NCBI GenBank assembly: GCA_026125925.1
Contig: JAHCKF010000267.1
Location: 1 to 5,145, forward strand
Reading direction: 5' to 3'
Length of the DNA stretch: 5,145 bases
From: Pseudolabrys sp.
GTDB taxonomy: Bacteria > Pseudomonadota > Alphaproteobacteria > Rhizobiales > Xanthobacteraceae
Within the stretch, counting starts at the first letter, position 1; each line of letters begins with the position of its first letter. A program made the position numbers and the translations under genes. Shown piece by piece: positions 4,296-5,145 of this stretch. A model generated the notes under the pieces. The model was not told the DNA's origin. It saw only the letters and a program-made list of their open reading frames with translations, and did not search any database.

Positions 4296-5145
4296 TTACA
4301 TCTTGAACTCTTCACCCAAGTAGAGCCGCCGGACATCGGGGTTGTTCACGATATCCTCAGGGCGGCCCTCCATCAGGACCTCGCCGGAATAGATGATGTA
4401 GGCTCGATCGGTCAGGCCGAGCGTCTCGCGGACGTTGTGATCCGTGATCAGCACGCCGATGCCGCGGTTGGTCAGATGGCGCACGAGCTGCTGGATGTCG
4501 CCGACCGCGATCGGGTCGATGCCGGCGAAAGGCTCGTCGAGCAGCATGTAGCTCGGCCGCGTCGCCAGCGCCCGCGCGATCTCGACGCGGCGGCGCTCGC
4601 CGCCCGACAGCGCGATGGTCGGCGTCTTGCGCAAGCGCGTGATGTTGAACTCCTCGAGCAGCGCCTTGAGATCGGCGTCGCGGCGGCGGCGGTCCGGCTC
4701 GACGACTTCGAGCACGGCGCGGATGTTTTCTTCGACATTGAGGCCGCGGAAAATCGAGGCCTCCTGCGGCAGATAGCCAATGCCGAGGCGGGCGCGTTGG
4801 TACATCGGCAGGCCGGTGACGTCGTAGCCGTCGAGCTCGATGCGGCCGCGGTCGGCCTTGATCAGACCCGTGATCATGTAGAACACGGTGGTTTTGCCGG
4901 CGCCGTTGGGTCCGAGCAAGCCGACGGCCTCGCCCCGGCGCACGTAAAGCGTCACGCCCTTGACCACCATGCGGCTGCCGAAGCTCTTCTCGACGCTGTG
5001 CGCCGCAAGGTAGTGCCGCGCGGCCTGGCGCTGCGGTTCGCGCTGCTGCTGCTGCGGTTGTTGCGCCGCCTGTCGCGGCTGCTGAAGCGGCTGGCGTTGC
5101 TGCTGCGGCTGCCCTGCGGGGCGCATCGCCGGCGGCTGGGCGCGT
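4296..5145 (-). CDS. lptB: LPS export ABC transporter ATPase LptB, 5' end probably outside the window
   Basis: The cytoplasmic ATPase of the LptB2FGC complex, which extracts lipopolysaccharide from the inner membrane and drives it along LptA to the outer membrane. Numbered from the ATG at 5126, the ABC domain begins near residue 39 (YLAAHSVEKSFGSRMVVKGVTL). It carries Walker A GPNGAGKTT (72-80), Q-loop Gln121 in YLPQEASIF, signature LSGGERRR (173-180), Walker B MLLDEP (194-199) with catalytic Glu198, D-loop AGIDPIA (201-207) and switch His230 in ITDHNVRE. The tail NPDVRRLYLGEEFKM is typical of LptB. Residues 1-38 are a Gln/Pro-rich extension absent from E. coli LptB. The frame stays open to the right edge (RAQPPA before that Met) and no Shine-Dalgarno precedes 5126, so the true start likely lies further right; if not, it is 5126. 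Upstream lptA/lptC would be expected. Confidence 0.95.
   Translation of the reverse strand, partial: RAQPPAMRPAGQPQQQRQPLQQPRQAAQQPQQQQREPQRQAARHYLAAHSVEKSFGSRMVVKGVTLYVRRGEAVGLLGPNGAGKTTVFYMITGLIKADRGRIELDGYDVTGLPMYQRARLGIGYLPQEASIFRGLNVEENIRAVLEVVEPDRRRRDADLKALLEEFNITRLRKTPTIALSGGERRRVEIARALATRPSYMLLDEPFAGIDPIAVGDIQQLVRHLTNRGIGVLITDHNVRETLGLTDRAYIIYSGEVLMEGRPEDIVNNPDVRRLYLGEEFKM

Overview
The window looks like core chromosome from an alphaproteobacterium, most likely a Hyphomicrobiales (Rhizobiales) member near the Bradyrhizobium/Rhodopseudomonas/Xanthobacteraceae group. This rests on high GC, the lptB-rpoN-hpf-ptsN order, an Hsp20 gene followed by a DUF1150 gene, and the wording of the RpoN, LptB and DUF1150 proteins. 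The taxonomic call is inference from remembered family patterns; no search was run.

Layout. Positions 1-321 (minus) hold the first 107 residues of an enolase-superfamily (mandelate racemase/muconate lactonizing type) protein that runs off the left edge. It diverges from an Hsp20 small heat-shock gene (540-965, plus). The gap between them carries A-tracts with an inverted repeat, a close match to a sigma-32 (RpoH) promoter, and a structured leader of about 118 nt. The last hairpin of that leader buries the Shine-Dalgarno sequence, as in rhizobial ROSE RNA thermometers. A DUF1150 gene (1062-1340, plus) follows. A convergent gap (1341-1513) then holds terminator-like hairpins and a compound palindrome.

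The right-hand two thirds is a minus-strand cluster, read from right to left: lptB (LPS-export ATPase, 5' end probably beyond the window), rpoN (sigma-54), hpf/raiA (ribosome hibernation factor) and ptsN (EIIA-Ntr). This is the classic proteobacterial rpoN neighbourhood. It links envelope LPS transport, the alternative sigma factor, ribosome hibernation and nitrogen-PTS signalling. Hairpins and a possible promoter between the genes suggest that hpf-ptsN can be expressed separately from rpoN.

Most notable points: the double (RpoH plus RNA-thermometer) control predicted for hsp20; an HPF of only 103 residues that lacks the C-terminal dimerisation domain usual in this lineage, with a linker-like peptide in another frame just after its stop; the compound palindrome between DUF1150 and ptsN; and a Gln/Pro-rich N-terminal extension on LptB. 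I found no mobile element, CRISPR array, tRNA or rRNA, and no convincing new multi-gene system.
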